NCBI RefSeq assembly: GCF_030929605.1
Contig: NZ_JAVFVS010000002.1
Span: 124,001 to 188,000 of the forward strand
Origin: Flavobacterium sp. LHD-80
Lineage (GTDB): Bacteria > Bacteroidota > Bacteroidia > Flavobacteriales > Flavobacteriaceae
Length of the DNA: 64,000 nt
Reading direction: 5' to 3'
Shown here: piece after piece, positions 15,141 through 25,263 of the stretch
Position numbering within the stretch: position 1 is the first letter of the stretch
Layout: each line of letters starts with the position of its first letter
Translations under genes and position numbers: made by a program
Notes under the pieces: model-generated
Told to the model about the DNA's origin: nothing
Seen by the model: the letters and a program-made list of their open reading frames with translations, nothing else
Database searches by the model: none

Positions 15141-17510
15141 CTATTGTTTCAAATCAACCACAACTTTTTCAATTTTGCCTTGAAAAGTAAAAGGGGCATC
15201 GTAAGTTCTATTTACTGGTGTTCCAAAATCTTCTCCAACATCTAAGGTTTCATCTGCAGAGAAACGGCTTGGTACTGTTTTAGGAATATCGCCACTTGCT
15301 ACTTTTTTGCCATCAACAAGCAAAGTAGCTTTAACCGCTTTTCCGACACCGCCACCTGCATAATCAAAATTTAAAACAAGAGTATGTTTACCTGCTGTTA
15401 AGGCAGTTGGCGATTGAATACTCCATTTATGATTTGGATAATGAGAAAAAGCATACGCAAATGTTGGTTTTCCTTTTTGAAGCATTAAAGCCAAACCTGC
15501 AAAATAACCACCTTGCGTAATAATCATGCCTTCCTGACCTGCTTTTACTTCAATATCTGCTGTTATGCTAAAAGACGTATTTTTCATGTTAGGCGCCATT
15601 CCTTCTGTGATTCGCGATGTTCCTTGGTGAAAAGTAAATTGCGTTCTTCCTTTATTTAGATTCGGACGATTTTCAGGATTTACTCGATCTATATAACGAT
15701 CGTCAAACGGAAAAACATTGTATTTTTCGGCTTCTTCCATAAAAGCTTTTTGCATTTCTTTTAATTTCTCAGGGTTTTGAGCAGCAATATCTTTCGCTTG
15801 GCTAAAATCTTTGGTCAAATCATATAATTCCCATTTGTAATCTTTAACGGGATCTTCAGAGGGAACTGGATGACCTTGCCACGGAAGATTTTTTGGAGTT
15901 GTACTCGCCATCCATCCATCTTTATAATAGGCTCTGTTGGCAATAACTTCAAAATATTGTGATTTGTGAGTTTCAGGTGCGTTTGCATTATCAAAAGAAT
16001 AAACAAGACTTTTTCCGGCCATTGGAGTTTGGTCAAAACCATCTACTTTTTTGGGCTGCGGAATATTTGCGACTTCAAGAATAGTCGGAACAATATCTGT
16101 AATATGAGCAAACTGACTTCTTATTTGCCCAATTTGCTTGATTCTAGCCGGCCATGAAATTACCATTCCAGTACGACTTCCACCCAAATGAGAGGCAATT
16201 TTTTTGTCCCACTGAAAAGGTGTGTTCATTGCATGCGCCCAGCTTTGCGAATAATGTTCTGCCATCCAAGGACCGCCAAAATCATCTAAATGTTTCAGCA
16301 TAAATTCCTCAGTATCAACTTCGCCATTTACCAACATACCAATTTCGCTCGTCATACCTTGTCCGGTTGGGTCTTCGGCACTTGCGCCATTATCACCCAT
16401 TATAAAAATGACCATCGTATTGTCATATTCTCCCAAATCTTTAATTGATTGAAGAATTCTTCCAATTTGATTGTCACAATAGGCTAACATCGCTGCATAA
16501 ACTTCCATTTCTCGGGCGGCGACTTTTTTCATTCCCGGAGACAATGCATCCCATTTTTGATATTCAGGAGGCGTAGCTGCTAATAAAGCATCAGACGGAA
16601 TAATGCCTAGTTTTTTCTGATTTTCATATGTTGCAATTCGCTGTTTATCAAATCCCTGATCAAATTTCCCTTTAAATTTTGCAATCCATTCCTTAGGTGC
16701 TTGATGCGGAGCGTGCGCAGTTCCAGGCGTATAATAGGCAAAGAAAGGTTTGTTTGGCGAGACATTTTTTTGTGTTTGTATCCAATGAATAGCGTGATCG
16801 GCCAAATCTCGGTCCAAGATATAGTCATTATCTACTTTTTCTTCTTTGAAATAAGGATCTACAGGTTTTGTCCCTTCAAATAAAGCGGGTCTAAATTGAT
16901 GCGCATCGGCACCTAAAAAGCCGTAGAAATATTCAAAACCTAAACCTGTTGGCCACAAATTAAACGGTCCAGCCGGTGTCGATTGCCAATCTGGGACATT
17001 ATGATTTTTACCAAACCATGAAGTTCCGTATCCATTATCGGTTAAAATTTTACCAATTGTAGCAACGCTTCTCGGCACTAAACTGTTGTAACCGGGATAA
17101 GGAGTTGAGAATTCCATAATAATTCCCGTAGCTGCGGTGTGATGATTTCTACCAGTAATTAAGGCAGCTCTGGAAGGAGAACAAACTGCAGTGGTGTGAA
17201 AGCGATTGTAGCGTAATCCGTTTTTAGCAAGAGCGTCAAAATTTGGAGTTGGAATAGGACCACCGAAAGTAGAACTTGCACCAAAACCAACATCATCAAT
17301 CATAATCAGCAAAACGTTTGGTGCACTTGTTGGCGCGCTGATTTCTTTGGGCCAATCTATTGGGTCAGAATCTTTAATTGTCGGGGCGACTTTACCGACT
17401 TTTTGATAAGGCTCAATGGGCAAAACAGTTCTGTCGGGCCAGTTTTGAGCATTTATCGTACCAAAACCTAGGACTAAAATTAGTCCCGTGAAAAAAAAGT
17501 TACTTTTCAT
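15141..17510 (-). CDS. Secreted type I arylsulfatase, 789 residues
   Basis: Signal peptide (FFFTGLILVLGFGTINA, then Q), then a sulfatase fold. Metal-binding Asp pair is in IMIDDVGFG (about 72-73). The formylglycine signature C110-SPSRAALITGRN follows, and HTPGTAHAPHQAPKEW-type and GDNGAS motifs come further on. The C-terminal ~170 residues (from about 620) form a beta-rich extension typical of the long arylsulfatase class. It hydrolyses sulfate esters in the periplasm or outside the cell. It needs a formylglycine-generating enzyme, not encoded here. The terminator at 17669 separates it from the upstream peroxidase gene. Confidence 0.92.
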   Translation of the reverse strand: MKSNFFFTGLILVLGFGTINAQNWPDRTVLPIEPYQKVGKVAPTIKDSDPIDWPKEISAPTSAPNVLLIMIDDVGFGASSTFGGPIPTPNFDALAKNGLRYNRFHTTAVCSPSRAALITGRNHHTAATGIIMEFSTPYPGYNSLVPRSVATIGKILTDNGYGTSWFGKNHNVPDWQSTPAGPFNLWPTGLGFEYFYGFLGADAHQFRPALFEGTKPVDPYFKEEKVDNDYILDRDLADHAIHWIQTQKNVSPNKPFFAYYTPGTAHAPHQAPKEWIAKFKGKFDQGFDKQRIATYENQKKLGIIPSDALLAATPPEYQKWDALSPGMKKVAAREMEVYAAMLAYCDNQIGRILQSIKDLGEYDNTMVIFIMGDNGASAEDPTGQGMTSEIGMLVNGEVDTEEFMLKHLDDFGGPWMAEHYSQSWAHAMNTPFQWDKKIASHLGGSRTGMVISWPARIKQIGQIRSQFAHITDIVPTILEVANIPQPKKVDGFDQTPMAGKSLVYSFDNANAPETHKSQYFEVIANRAYYKDGWMASTTPKNLPWQGHPVPSEDPVKDYKWELYDLTKDFSQAKDIAAQNPEKLKEMQKAFMEEAEKYNVFPFDDRYIDRVNPENRPNLNKGRTQFTFHQGTSRITEGMAPNMKNTSFSITADIEVKAGQEGMIITQGGYFAGLALMLQKGKPTFAYAFSHYPNHKWSIQSPTALTAGKHTLVLNFDYAGGGVGKAVKATLLVDGKKVASGDIPKTVPSRFSADETLDVGEDFGTPVNRTYDAPFTFQGKIEKVVVDLKQ

Positions 17511-17668
17511 AATATTAAAATGGTATTATATTTATAAAAAAAAGAGTGATAACTTTTTAAAAATCTGTTTGTGAGGAGAATACACTAGTAAATGTACGAA
17601 AATTAAATGCAGGCTGCTTAAAAGGTCTAAATATTTGGTAAATAAATTTTTATAAATAATAATGTAAA

Positions 17669-17699
17669 AAAAGCCCTTTTCAAAACGAAAAGGGCTTTT
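17669..17699 (-). terminator. Bidirectional-looking terminator after the peroxidase gene
   Basis: 13-base arms aaaagcccttttc and gaaaagggctttt with a 5-base loop, A-rich on one side and T-rich on the other. It lies about 50 bases past the minus-strand di-haem peroxidase stop. Confidence 0.8.
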
Positions 17700-17747
17700 A
17701 TGATTTGTGGTTTTTATTGGGGCAAAAAACAAATCATTTTAACTAAA

Positions 17748-18890
17748 TTATTTTGGCATTTCAGGGACAATGATTCTTCTGGTAGGGGTACTGAGCGTTT
17801 CAATAAAAGCCAATAAATCACTAATTTCTTCTTTGCTTAAATCCAGTTTTTTAAGCATTGGATCAGTTTTCGGAATTAAAGAATCTCGTGCTGTTCCTAA
17901 ATACTTTTTTTGAACCGGAGATGGATTCCCTAAATTATACAATTCCACAACATCTAATAAAGAAGGAAAATGACCGTGATGCATCCACGGTTTTGTGTTT
18001 ACAGCTTCGCGAAGTGTTGGCGTTCTGAATTTGCCAATGTCTTTTACATCTTTGGTTACATTGTAACACCCAAAATCTTCATTTTTTGTTCCGAATAAAG
18101 TTTGACCGTCATTATGAAACTGATTGTCGCTGAAATACGGCGTATTGTGGCAATTGATGCATTGCGCTTTAGTTCTGAACAAATGAAGCCCTTTTACTTG
18201 CGAATCGGTATAAATGTCTGATTTTCCGCTTACAAATTGATCAAACTTACTTTTCGGACTGTTAATTGATCTTTCAAAGGTTGCAATGGCATATTGAATT
18301 CTTTCTAAAGTTACTTTTTTGTCTCCAAAAGCGTCTGTAAATAAAGAATTATAGCCTTTGATTTTAGCAATTTTATCAACAGCAATCGTCAATTTTTCAT
18401 TCATTTCTAAAGGATCTTGAACAGGAAATTGCGCTTGATCTTCTAGACTTTTAGCTCTTCCATCCCAAAATAAAGAAGTGGCGTAAGCCGAATTTAAAAT
18501 GGTCATCGAATTGCGTTTTCCAGTTTGACGATCGTGTCCAAAAGAACGTGTCAAATTATCCGTCCAACCTAATTCTGGATTATGACAGGAAGCGCAGGCA
18601 ATTTGTCCGCTTCTGGATAATCTCGGATCAAAAAATAAAATCTTTCCCAAACTTTCTTTTTCCTTCGAATACGGATTATAAGCTGGATAAGGAACTGCAG
18701 GAAGTACACCAATATCTTGAAATGTAGATTTATCGACATTTTCGTGCAATTCCGCAACAGGCCACTTCGAAACGTCACCGCTTGAATACAGTTTTCGCAA
18801 TTCCTGAATATCAATATAATCAGGTTCTTCGGCACTTTTATAAGCCGTTAAACTCAAGAGGAATAGGATGGGGAAGATTAGTTTTTTCAA
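17748..18890 (-). CDS. Di-haem cytochrome-c peroxidase (MauG/CcpA family)
   Basis: About 380 residues with two c-type haem sites, CASCH (near residue 100) and CINCH (near 245), plus GKILFFDPRLSRSG and LFWDGRA, typical of bacterial CCP/MauG proteins. I prefer a TTG start at 18890 because it gives a normal signal peptide (KKLIFPILFLLSLTAYKSA). An ATG at 18932 would add residues encoded by an aagaagc-type low-complexity stretch. It is periplasmic and reduces peroxide or oxidises a protein or substrate using cytochrome c. It is last in the SusC/SusD operon, after an 85-base gap. Confidence 0.85.
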   Translation of the reverse strand: MKKLIFPILFLLSLTAYKSAEEPDYIDIQELRKLYSSGDVSKWPVAELHENVDKSTFQDIGVLPAVPYPAYNPYSKEKESLGKILFFDPRLSRSGQIACASCHNPELGWTDNLTRSFGHDRQTGKRNSMTILNSAYATSLFWDGRAKSLEDQAQFPVQDPLEMNEKLTIAVDKIAKIKGYNSLFTDAFGDKKVTLERIQYAIATFERSINSPKSKFDQFVSGKSDIYTDSQVKGLHLFRTKAQCINCHNTPYFSDNQFHNDGQTLFGTKNEDFGCYNVTKDVKDIGKFRTPTLREAVNTKPWMHHGHFPSLLDVVELYNLGNPSPVQKKYLGTARDSLIPKTDPMLKKLDLSKEEISDLLAFIETLSTPTRRIIVPEMPK

Positions 18891-18975
18891 TTTTTTTGTT
18901 TTTAAAAGCAAGAGGAAAGAAGCAAGAAGCAAGAAACAAGAGTTAAAGAATTAACAATTCACAATTAACCATTAA

Positions 18976-20442
18976 TTATAGGTCTTTCTCTTTAGGACAG
19001 TCAATCGCTAAAGCGGCTGGTTTTGGATAGGTTTTATTATTATACATTTTGTATTGAGATGTTACAGTTCCTCCAAAAAGAACATCATTGGTCAATTTCA
19101 ATTCAAAAATAATTTCAAACAAACCTGCACTTATTTCTTTGTATGTTCCTGATCCTGAAATCGCAATACTGTAGGTGTTTTTGTTAGTTCCGGCGATTGT
19201 AATGTATTGCGGTATAACCAACACATTTCCGCTTGTTTTGCTGTTTCCGTTTGCAGGGAAAAATTCCAAAGCTGATGTAATATTAAATCCAGGCGAATTT
19301 GCTGCGGTGGTACTTTCATTAGAAAACCATCTTTTTAAGTTGAATGAGTTTGTCGTATTGGTTCCAGAAGCAACATTAAATCCAATTTTGAAAGCGTCAT
19401 GATAAACATCATCATTTGGGTTTGCGGTTCCTTTATCACTGTATAAAATTGCATTTTCATGATCTTTCGTAACAACAACCGGAAACGTAAAAGCATTATA
19501 AGCCTGCCAAGCGCAAACACCGCTTTTATCAAACCAAGTTTCTCCGTATGTCAAATAAAACTGATTGGATAAATCATAAAACTTAGAAGCCGGATTTGCA
19601 TTTCGATCTCTGGTTGATTTGATTGGCTTAATAATTTGAAGAATGGTGTTTCCTGTTGCGTTATAACTGCCTGCATTCACTAATGAAATGGAAGATTCAT
19701 AATAAACATCATCGTTTTGAATGTTCTCTAAAAGCGTTAAATGATAGGTTACCGAATTGGTACTTTTATTGAAATCGTCATGAGTCAAAGAATAATTAAA
19801 TCCATTCAGGAATTTGAAAATTTCTAGTTTTTCTAATTCTGAAGCAAAAAATCCGTTTGGGAAATTTACTTTAAAATCAACCGTTTCGCCAACTTCACCT
19901 TTAATGATATATTGCGAAACCGGAAAAGTATAATTCGTTGTAATAGTTCCTAAATCAATTTTGAAAGTATCGTTTGGATATTCAGTATTAAGACTTCCAA
20001 TGTGAATTTCAGGATCTGAAACGGTTTCCAATTTTAAAGAAATACTTTGGTTTGCCGTCCATCTTTTATTAAAAGAAACAAAAATAGTATCGGTCACTTT
20101 ATTTCCCTGAAACGTTAATTCGTTAACCGGATTGACAGTGAAACTTTCCTTATCACCAGTTGATGATACGGCACTAAAATTTGCTGTTACGGCATTTTTT
20201 AGGGAACGTGTTGTTAGAGCAACTGGCACTTTCAAAGTTTTAACCGAATTGTTTACATAACTAGACTGTGGCAATAAACCTCCGTTAACCGTTGGATATT
20301 CTAACGGAACATTGTCGCTTTTAACCAAGAAGTTAAAACGTAAATGCGGTTCAATTTCAGAGCCTAATTTATAATCGTCTTTTGAACAAGAAGTCAATAA
20401 CAAGACTAAAGTTACTATGCTTACTATCTTAATAGGATTCAT
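18976..20442 (-). CDS. Surface lipoprotein of the FecR-controlled SusC/SusD operon, unknown family
   Basis: From ATG 20442 the protein begins MNPIKIVSIVTLVLLLTSC, a clear lipoprotein signal with lipidated Cys followed by SKDD, the Asp-type context that favours surface export in Bacteroidota. About 488 residues, strand-rich, with repeated Ig-like phrasing (LKVPVALTTRSL, FKVNFPNGFF). The gene overlaps the end of susD by 14 bases. Longer starts at 20460 and 20496 exist but lengthen the n-region poorly. A glycan- or substrate-binding helper role is inferred from position; I do not recognise a specific domain. Confidence 0.75.
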   Translation of the reverse strand: MNPIKIVSIVTLVLLLTSCSKDDYKLGSEIEPHLRFNFLVKSDNVPLEYPTVNGGLLPQSSYVNNSVKTLKVPVALTTRSLKNAVTANFSAVSSTGDKESFTVNPVNELTFQGNKVTDTIFVSFNKRWTANQSISLKLETVSDPEIHIGSLNTEYPNDTFKIDLGTITTNYTFPVSQYIIKGEVGETVDFKVNFPNGFFASELEKLEIFKFLNGFNYSLTHDDFNKSTNSVTYHLTLLENIQNDDVYYESSISLVNAGSYNATGNTILQIIKPIKSTRDRNANPASKFYDLSNQFYLTYGETWFDKSGVCAWQAYNAFTFPVVVTKDHENAILYSDKGTANPNDDVYHDAFKIGFNVASGTNTTNSFNLKRWFSNESTTAANSPGFNITSALEFFPANGNSKTSGNVLVIPQYITIAGTNKNTYSIAISGSGTYKEISAGLFEIIFELKLTNDVLFGGTVTSQYKMYNNKTYPKPAALAIDCPKEKDL

Positions 20443-21886
20443 TTTGCTGTAAGTTTTCATTAAGATTAATATTAAAAGTTGGAATTGGCAGTACATATTT
20501 TAATGAAGGATAAGTCAAACTGCAAACGGTTGAAATACAGCCGTCATTTCGTGTAATTCCTTTATGATTGCGCGCCAGATCAAAAAATAAGTGACCTTCA
20601 AAACAAAGTTCTTTTCGGCGTTCTAAAAGAATATCTTCTTTTAAATTTGTTGTATTGGTTAATAAAGAAGCTTTGGCGCGAGCACGAATAGTGTTTACGT
20701 CAGCCATTGCAAGATCTGGTTTATTATTTTCCAAAGCAGCTTCAGCACGTATTAAATACATTTCGCTTATTCTAAAAGCAACATAACCAGCGTTATCCTG
20801 AAATTTTCGTGTAAAGTTGTAATTAACAGGAACTAGAACGCCATTTACTAAAGTCGAAAGATTTGTGCCAATAAATAATTGTTTTCTCAAATCAGTATTC
20901 TCATAAAGATTATACAAATCATTTGATGCCACGTATTTGGCATAATTATTTTCGGTAACCCCAAAATAACTTGACATTGATGATGAAACGGTATTTTCTA
21001 AATCTTTAGGGACAGAAAATTCTAAAAGCGCTTCAGAAATAGGGAGATCTGGCTGTGTCCATTGTGTTACAAAATTTGAAGTATTTACTAAAGTAATTCC
21101 CGAATTTGTAATCACATCATTTGCCGTTTCATAGGCATTTGTCCAGTCTTTTTTGTACAAATAAACTCTGGCCAATAGCGCTTTTGCATTATTTCTGTTG
21201 AAATAAGAATAAGACGGTCCGGTCATTAAAGAAGCATCGGAATAATTTGAAATGGCCGTTTTTAAATCTTCAATAATAAAAGAATAAGTCGCAGCAAGCG
21301 TTTCTCTTTTAGGGTATTTGATTCCTGTTTTTATAGATTCTCTGCTGTAAACAATTCCTAAATGCGAGGCATCAGTAGTATAACTGTAATTTTGACTGTA
21401 AATCTGTGACAAAAGAAAGTGTGCATAGGCTCTGATTGTCAAAGCTTCGGCTTTTATTTGGTTTTTCTCCGCTTCGGTGGCATCGGTTAAAGTAGGAGTA
21501 TATTCTAAAATTAGATTTGCCTGATTGATAATGTCATAACTTGCATCATAGAATGATTTAAAATTGCTATTGTCTGCGGTATCTTCAAACGAATATACTT
21601 CCCTGATATTAAGCGCAGGCGTAATCTGGCCTCTGCTGCTTCCGGAAGATGTTGGTGTAAATTTGATATTACCACCTTGTAAATCAGAATACACGGCAAA
21701 ACGCTCGCTTCTAACATTTGCTTCAACCTCTACATAAAGCCCTTTTAAAGCTTTTAAAACGCCTTCTTTGTTTTGCAGAAGTTCATCTATAGAGGTTTGA
21801 GTTCCAGGTTCTTGTTCCAAGAAATCACTGCAGCTTTGCAATGAAAAAATCAGGATTATTATTGTGATATATTTTAAATAATTCAT
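20429..21886 (-). CDS. RagB/SusD-family outer-membrane lipoprotein
   Basis: Start at 21886 gives MNYLKYITIIILIFSLQSC with the lipidated Cys followed by SDFLEQEPG, the usual SusD opening. Family features include TIRAYAHFLLSQIY, TPR-like helices (AKALLARVYLYKKDWTNAYE) and the C-terminal pattern ISEMYLIRAEAALE...RRKELCFEGHLFFDLAR. It forms the lid of the SusC barrel and captures the substrate at the surface. The ATG lies 4 bases after the SusC stop, so the pair is translationally coupled. Confidence 0.92.
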   Translation of the reverse strand: MNYLKYITIIILIFSLQSCSDFLEQEPGTQTSIDELLQNKEGVLKALKGLYVEVEANVRSERFAVYSDLQGGNIKFTPTSSGSSRGQITPALNIREVYSFEDTADNSNFKSFYDASYDIINQANLILEYTPTLTDATEAEKNQIKAEALTIRAYAHFLLSQIYSQNYSYTTDASHLGIVYSRESIKTGIKYPKRETLAATYSFIIEDLKTAISNYSDASLMTGPSYSYFNRNNAKALLARVYLYKKDWTNAYETANDVITNSGITLVNTSNFVTQWTQPDLPISEALLEFSVPKDLENTVSSSMSSYFGVTENNYAKYVASNDLYNLYENTDLRKQLFIGTNLSTLVNGVLVPVNYNFTRKFQDNAGYVAFRISEMYLIRAEAALENNKPDLAMADVNTIRARAKASLLTNTTNLKEDILLERRKELCFEGHLFFDLARNHKGITRNDGCISTVCSLTYPSLKYVLPIPTFNINLNENLQQNESY

Positions 21887-21890
21887 TGTC

Positions 21891-24800
21891 TTAAAATTTT
21901 GCATTAACACCAAGTGAAATTGTTCGCGCTTGCGGATAGATATAACTGAATTCTCGTATTCCGTTCATTCCTTTCGGACTTTTTTCTTTGTACCAATACA
22001 ACACATTTGTCGCATCTGCAAAAACAGAAAGATTGTCTAGGAAAATATTTTTGATAGGAACATTATAACTTAGATTGATATTGCTCACACGGAAATAAGT
22101 AGCATCATAAACATATTTACTAAGATTTGGCGTTGGAGGAGAACTCGCAACCGCGGATTGAGAAACGATATCGCCTGGATTTCTCCAATGATCATCGGCA
22201 TTTACTGAAAGATTTCGGTTTACTGTATTTGAATATTTGTCAATAAGGACATCTGGAGCAAAGAAATCACCGCCAAATTGAAAATCTCCTCTAACCGCTA
22301 AAGTAAGGTTGTTGTAGAAAGTAAAACTGTTGTGAAATCCGCCGTATGCTTTTGCCTGAGTATCTCCAATTGGCTCCCAATCTGCCACAGTATATAAAGA
22401 TCTGTAAGTCGCAAGGTCGTAAACTTTGCCATTTTTAGTGACCAAATCTCGTCCTGTAGCCGGATCAACTCCAACCCATTTTATTCCCCAAACTGTTGTG
22501 GAGCTGTAACCAATTTTTTGTGCCAAAGCTAGGTCGGCTGTGGAGTAATCGCTTCCTAAACCTTTTAAATCGGTTACTTTGCTGTCTACTGTAGAAATGT
22601 TGAACGATGTTGTCCATTTAAAAGCATCACTTTTTACCCATTTAATTCGGGTTGTAAACTCAAAACCTTTATTGTACATACTTGCAGCATTTAACTGAAT
22701 TGAGCTGTAACCAGTTTCAGTAGGAATATCACGAGTTGTAATCAAATCACTCTTATTATCATAAAAATATTCCAATGAAAATTCCAATCGGCTGAAAACA
22801 TTAAAATCGATTCCGGCATTGAATTTTGTGTTTTTTTCCCAGCTTAAATCTCCGTTTGGCGCTGTACCAGTCGTTGCACCAATTCCTCCGTTATAACTGT
22901 TTTGTGAAATATTGTATAAACCTTTTGAACGATACGAACCAATTCTTGAATTTCCTGTGTTACCGTAACTTGTTTTCAATTTCAAGAAATCAACCCACGA
23001 ACTGCGGTTAAGAAAATTTTCATTGCTGATAATCCAGCTGGCTCCGGCGCCACCATTATTAGCAACATCAGTGTCATCTCCAAAAACAGAACTTTGATCA
23101 CGACGGAAATTGGCCAATAAAAAGTAACGTTTTTTATAATTGTAATTGACTTGAGTGAATAATGAAACTCTTGAATTATAGCTTATTTCACCGCCATAAG
23201 TCTGATTTGATGTTCGTTCATCTACTGAAGTAGTTACCGGATTATCATCGCGTAAAGCATTAGAAACTGGATTAATCACATACGGATTCACAAAGCCAAT
23301 TCCGGATTGATAATTAAAATCGGTTTTGTCTTCAGAAAGTTCAAAACCTACAACGCCGTCAATTGCATGATTTTCTGTTAATTGTTTGTCAAATAAAGCC
23401 TGACCTTGCCAGTTCCATTTTTTAGCATTTCTTTCATTAATAAGTCGGCGTCCCCATCTTGGATACGTAATATTATCTAAAGTAAATGTTCCAGTGAATT
23501 GACCGCTTTCATTTTCGGCAGAAAAATAACGATCCTGATCTTTTTTTGCATAATCCATACCGAAAAGAGTCACAAATTTAATGGCATTGCTAAGCTTATA
23601 CGAAACACTCAAACTTCCTAAAAGACCATAAGTTTGTGCTTCATTTTTATTTTGTTCGATAGCTGCAAGCGGATTTCCGCGCATCATACCGCTCACACCT
23701 AACATTGAATACGAACCATCCGCGTTATACGGAGAAAGAGTAGGCAAATAAGCAAAAGAATAAAAAATATTTGGAGCATCTTTTTGAATAAAACTCGGAT
23801 TAAGCATTAAATTAATGTCCAGTTTTCCAGAGTTATAACCTAAATTAATTCCCGCATTAAGCTGTTTGGTATTATTTCCCATTTGCGGTTCATCAATTTT
23901 TGTATAACTGATGTTGGTGCGATAAGAGAATTTTGACGTCGCGCCAGATACATTAAAATTGTACTTATTGTAAATCCCTGATCGGTTCAATAAGCCAAAC
24001 CAATCTGTATTTACGCCATTGTAAGCCACAGGAACATAATTAGTTGTAGTGTTTTTTACAAATTCATTTCGAAGTTCTGTGTATTGTTCTCCGTTCAAAT
24101 ATTTAATTTGATTTATAGCCGATGAAACCCCAAGCTGATTCGAGAAGCCAAATTGCATTTTCCCTTTTTTTCCTTTTTTAGTGGTAATCAAGATTACACC
24201 GTTAGCTCCGTCAGCACCATAAATACCAACAGCTGCAGCATCTTTCAAAACAGAAATTGTTTCAATATTTTCAGGAGCAATTTTCATCAACGGATTTCCG
24301 AAACTTTCCGTAAAATCGCCGTTTCCGCTAAAATAAGAACTATCAATTCCAAATTCTTCGCCCATTATAACGCCGTCAACGATGATAAGCGGTTGTGTCG
24401 AAGTTCCGGTTCTAGCGCCAGTTAATGAAGGCAATGTACCTTGTCCGCGAATATTAATTTTCACCGGACCACCAACGCCAGAAGTGTTTTCGACCAAAAC
24501 TCCAGCAATTTGTCCCGTAATCATTTTATCAACCGATTCAGATGCTTGTTCTACGGCAATATCTTTTGAATTTAGGGTAGAAATAGAACCAACAATTTCT
24601 TCTTTTAACTTTTTAGTTCCGTACGAGGAAGTAATTACAACCGGATTCAGTTCGTCAGTTGCTTCTTCAAGATAAAAAGTAAATTCCTTTTTGCTGTTTA
24701 CTTTTTGAGTTTGAATTTCCATTCCTAAATACGAAGTTTCAAGAACTATGTTTTCAATATTGTCGCCATTTAGCTGATAAATAAATTTTCCGTTAAAGTC

Positions 24801-25253
24801 AGTTATAGCACCCATTCCAGTTCCTTTTATGCGAATAGTAGCGCCCGGAAGTGGCAGTTTGTCTTTTGCGCCAAAAACAGTTCCATGTATCAATCTTTCT
24901 GTTTCCTGAACATTTGGATCAGAAGTTTGGGAAGGAGCAGTGCTGGTCAATAAAACCTGTTTTTTCTGTATGTAAAATGTAATATTTTTGTCTTTTAATA
25001 ATTGCGTTAAAGCCTTTTCTAAAGTCACATTATTGACATCTAAATCGGCCAATTGTTCAGCATCAATTTTTCGGGCATTATAAATTATTCTGAAATCACT
25101 TTGCTCTTCAATCGATTTGATAATTAGGTTTATAGGTTTATTTTTAGCATGTATGGTTATTAATTTATTCTGAGAAAATCCTTTAAAAACAGATATGAGA
25201 AATGCTAAGAAAAACAGAATTTTTCTTAAAGCGGGTTGTATCGTAAATGTCAT
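21891..25253 (-). CDS. SusC/RagA TonB-dependent transporter with N-terminal STN signalling domain
   Basis: A 1120-residue outer-membrane transporter. Order: signal peptide; STN domain (about 28-105, IKSIEEQSDFRIIYNARKID); carboxypeptidase-like beta domain (GTVFGAKDKLPLPGATIRIKG, about 120-205); plug with the SusC signature (VLKDAAAVGIYGADGANGVI); then the barrel ending in ARTISLGVNAKF. The STN domain is the part that contacts FecR-type anti-sigma factors, and sigma and fecR genes lie directly upstream. It would import an oligomer and at the same time report its presence. Confidence 0.94.
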   Translation of the reverse strand: MTFTIQPALRKILFFLAFLISVFKGFSQNKLITIHAKNKPINLIIKSIEEQSDFRIIYNARKIDAEQLADLDVNNVTLEKALTQLLKDKNITFYIQKKQVLLTSTAPSQTSDPNVQETERLIHGTVFGAKDKLPLPGATIRIKGTGMGAITDFNGKFIYQLNGDNIENIVLETSYLGMEIQTQKVNSKKEFTFYLEEATDELNPVVITSSYGTKKLKEEIVGSISTLNSKDIAVEQASESVDKMITGQIAGVLVENTSGVGGPVKINIRGQGTLPSLTGARTGTSTQPLIIVDGVIMGEEFGIDSSYFSGNGDFTESFGNPLMKIAPENIETISVLKDAAAVGIYGADGANGVILITTKKGKKGKMQFGFSNQLGVSSAINQIKYLNGEQYTELRNEFVKNTTTNYVPVAYNGVNTDWFGLLNRSGIYNKYNFNVSGATSKFSYRTNISYTKIDEPQMGNNTKQLNAGINLGYNSGKLDINLMLNPSFIQKDAPNIFYSFAYLPTLSPYNADGSYSMLGVSGMMRGNPLAAIEQNKNEAQTYGLLGSLSVSYKLSNAIKFVTLFGMDYAKKDQDRYFSAENESGQFTGTFTLDNITYPRWGRRLINERNAKKWNWQGQALFDKQLTENHAIDGVVGFELSEDKTDFNYQSGIGFVNPYVINPVSNALRDDNPVTTSVDERTSNQTYGGEISYNSRVSLFTQVNYNYKKRYFLLANFRRDQSSVFGDDTDVANNGGAGASWIISNENFLNRSSWVDFLKLKTSYGNTGNSRIGSYRSKGLYNISQNSYNGGIGATTGTAPNGDLSWEKNTKFNAGIDFNVFSRLEFSLEYFYDNKSDLITTRDIPTETGYSSIQLNAASMYNKGFEFTTRIKWVKSDAFKWTTSFNISTVDSKVTDLKGLGSDYSTADLALAQKIGYSSTTVWGIKWVGVDPATGRDLVTKNGKVYDLATYRSLYTVADWEPIGDTQAKAYGGFHNSFTFYNNLTLAVRGDFQFGGDFFAPDVLIDKYSNTVNRNLSVNADDHWRNPGDIVSQSAVASSPPTPNLSKYVYDATYFRVSNINLSYNVPIKNIFLDNLSVFADATNVLYWYKEKSPKGMNGIREFSYIYPQARTISLGVNAKF

Positions 25254-25263
25254 GTTTATTTAT

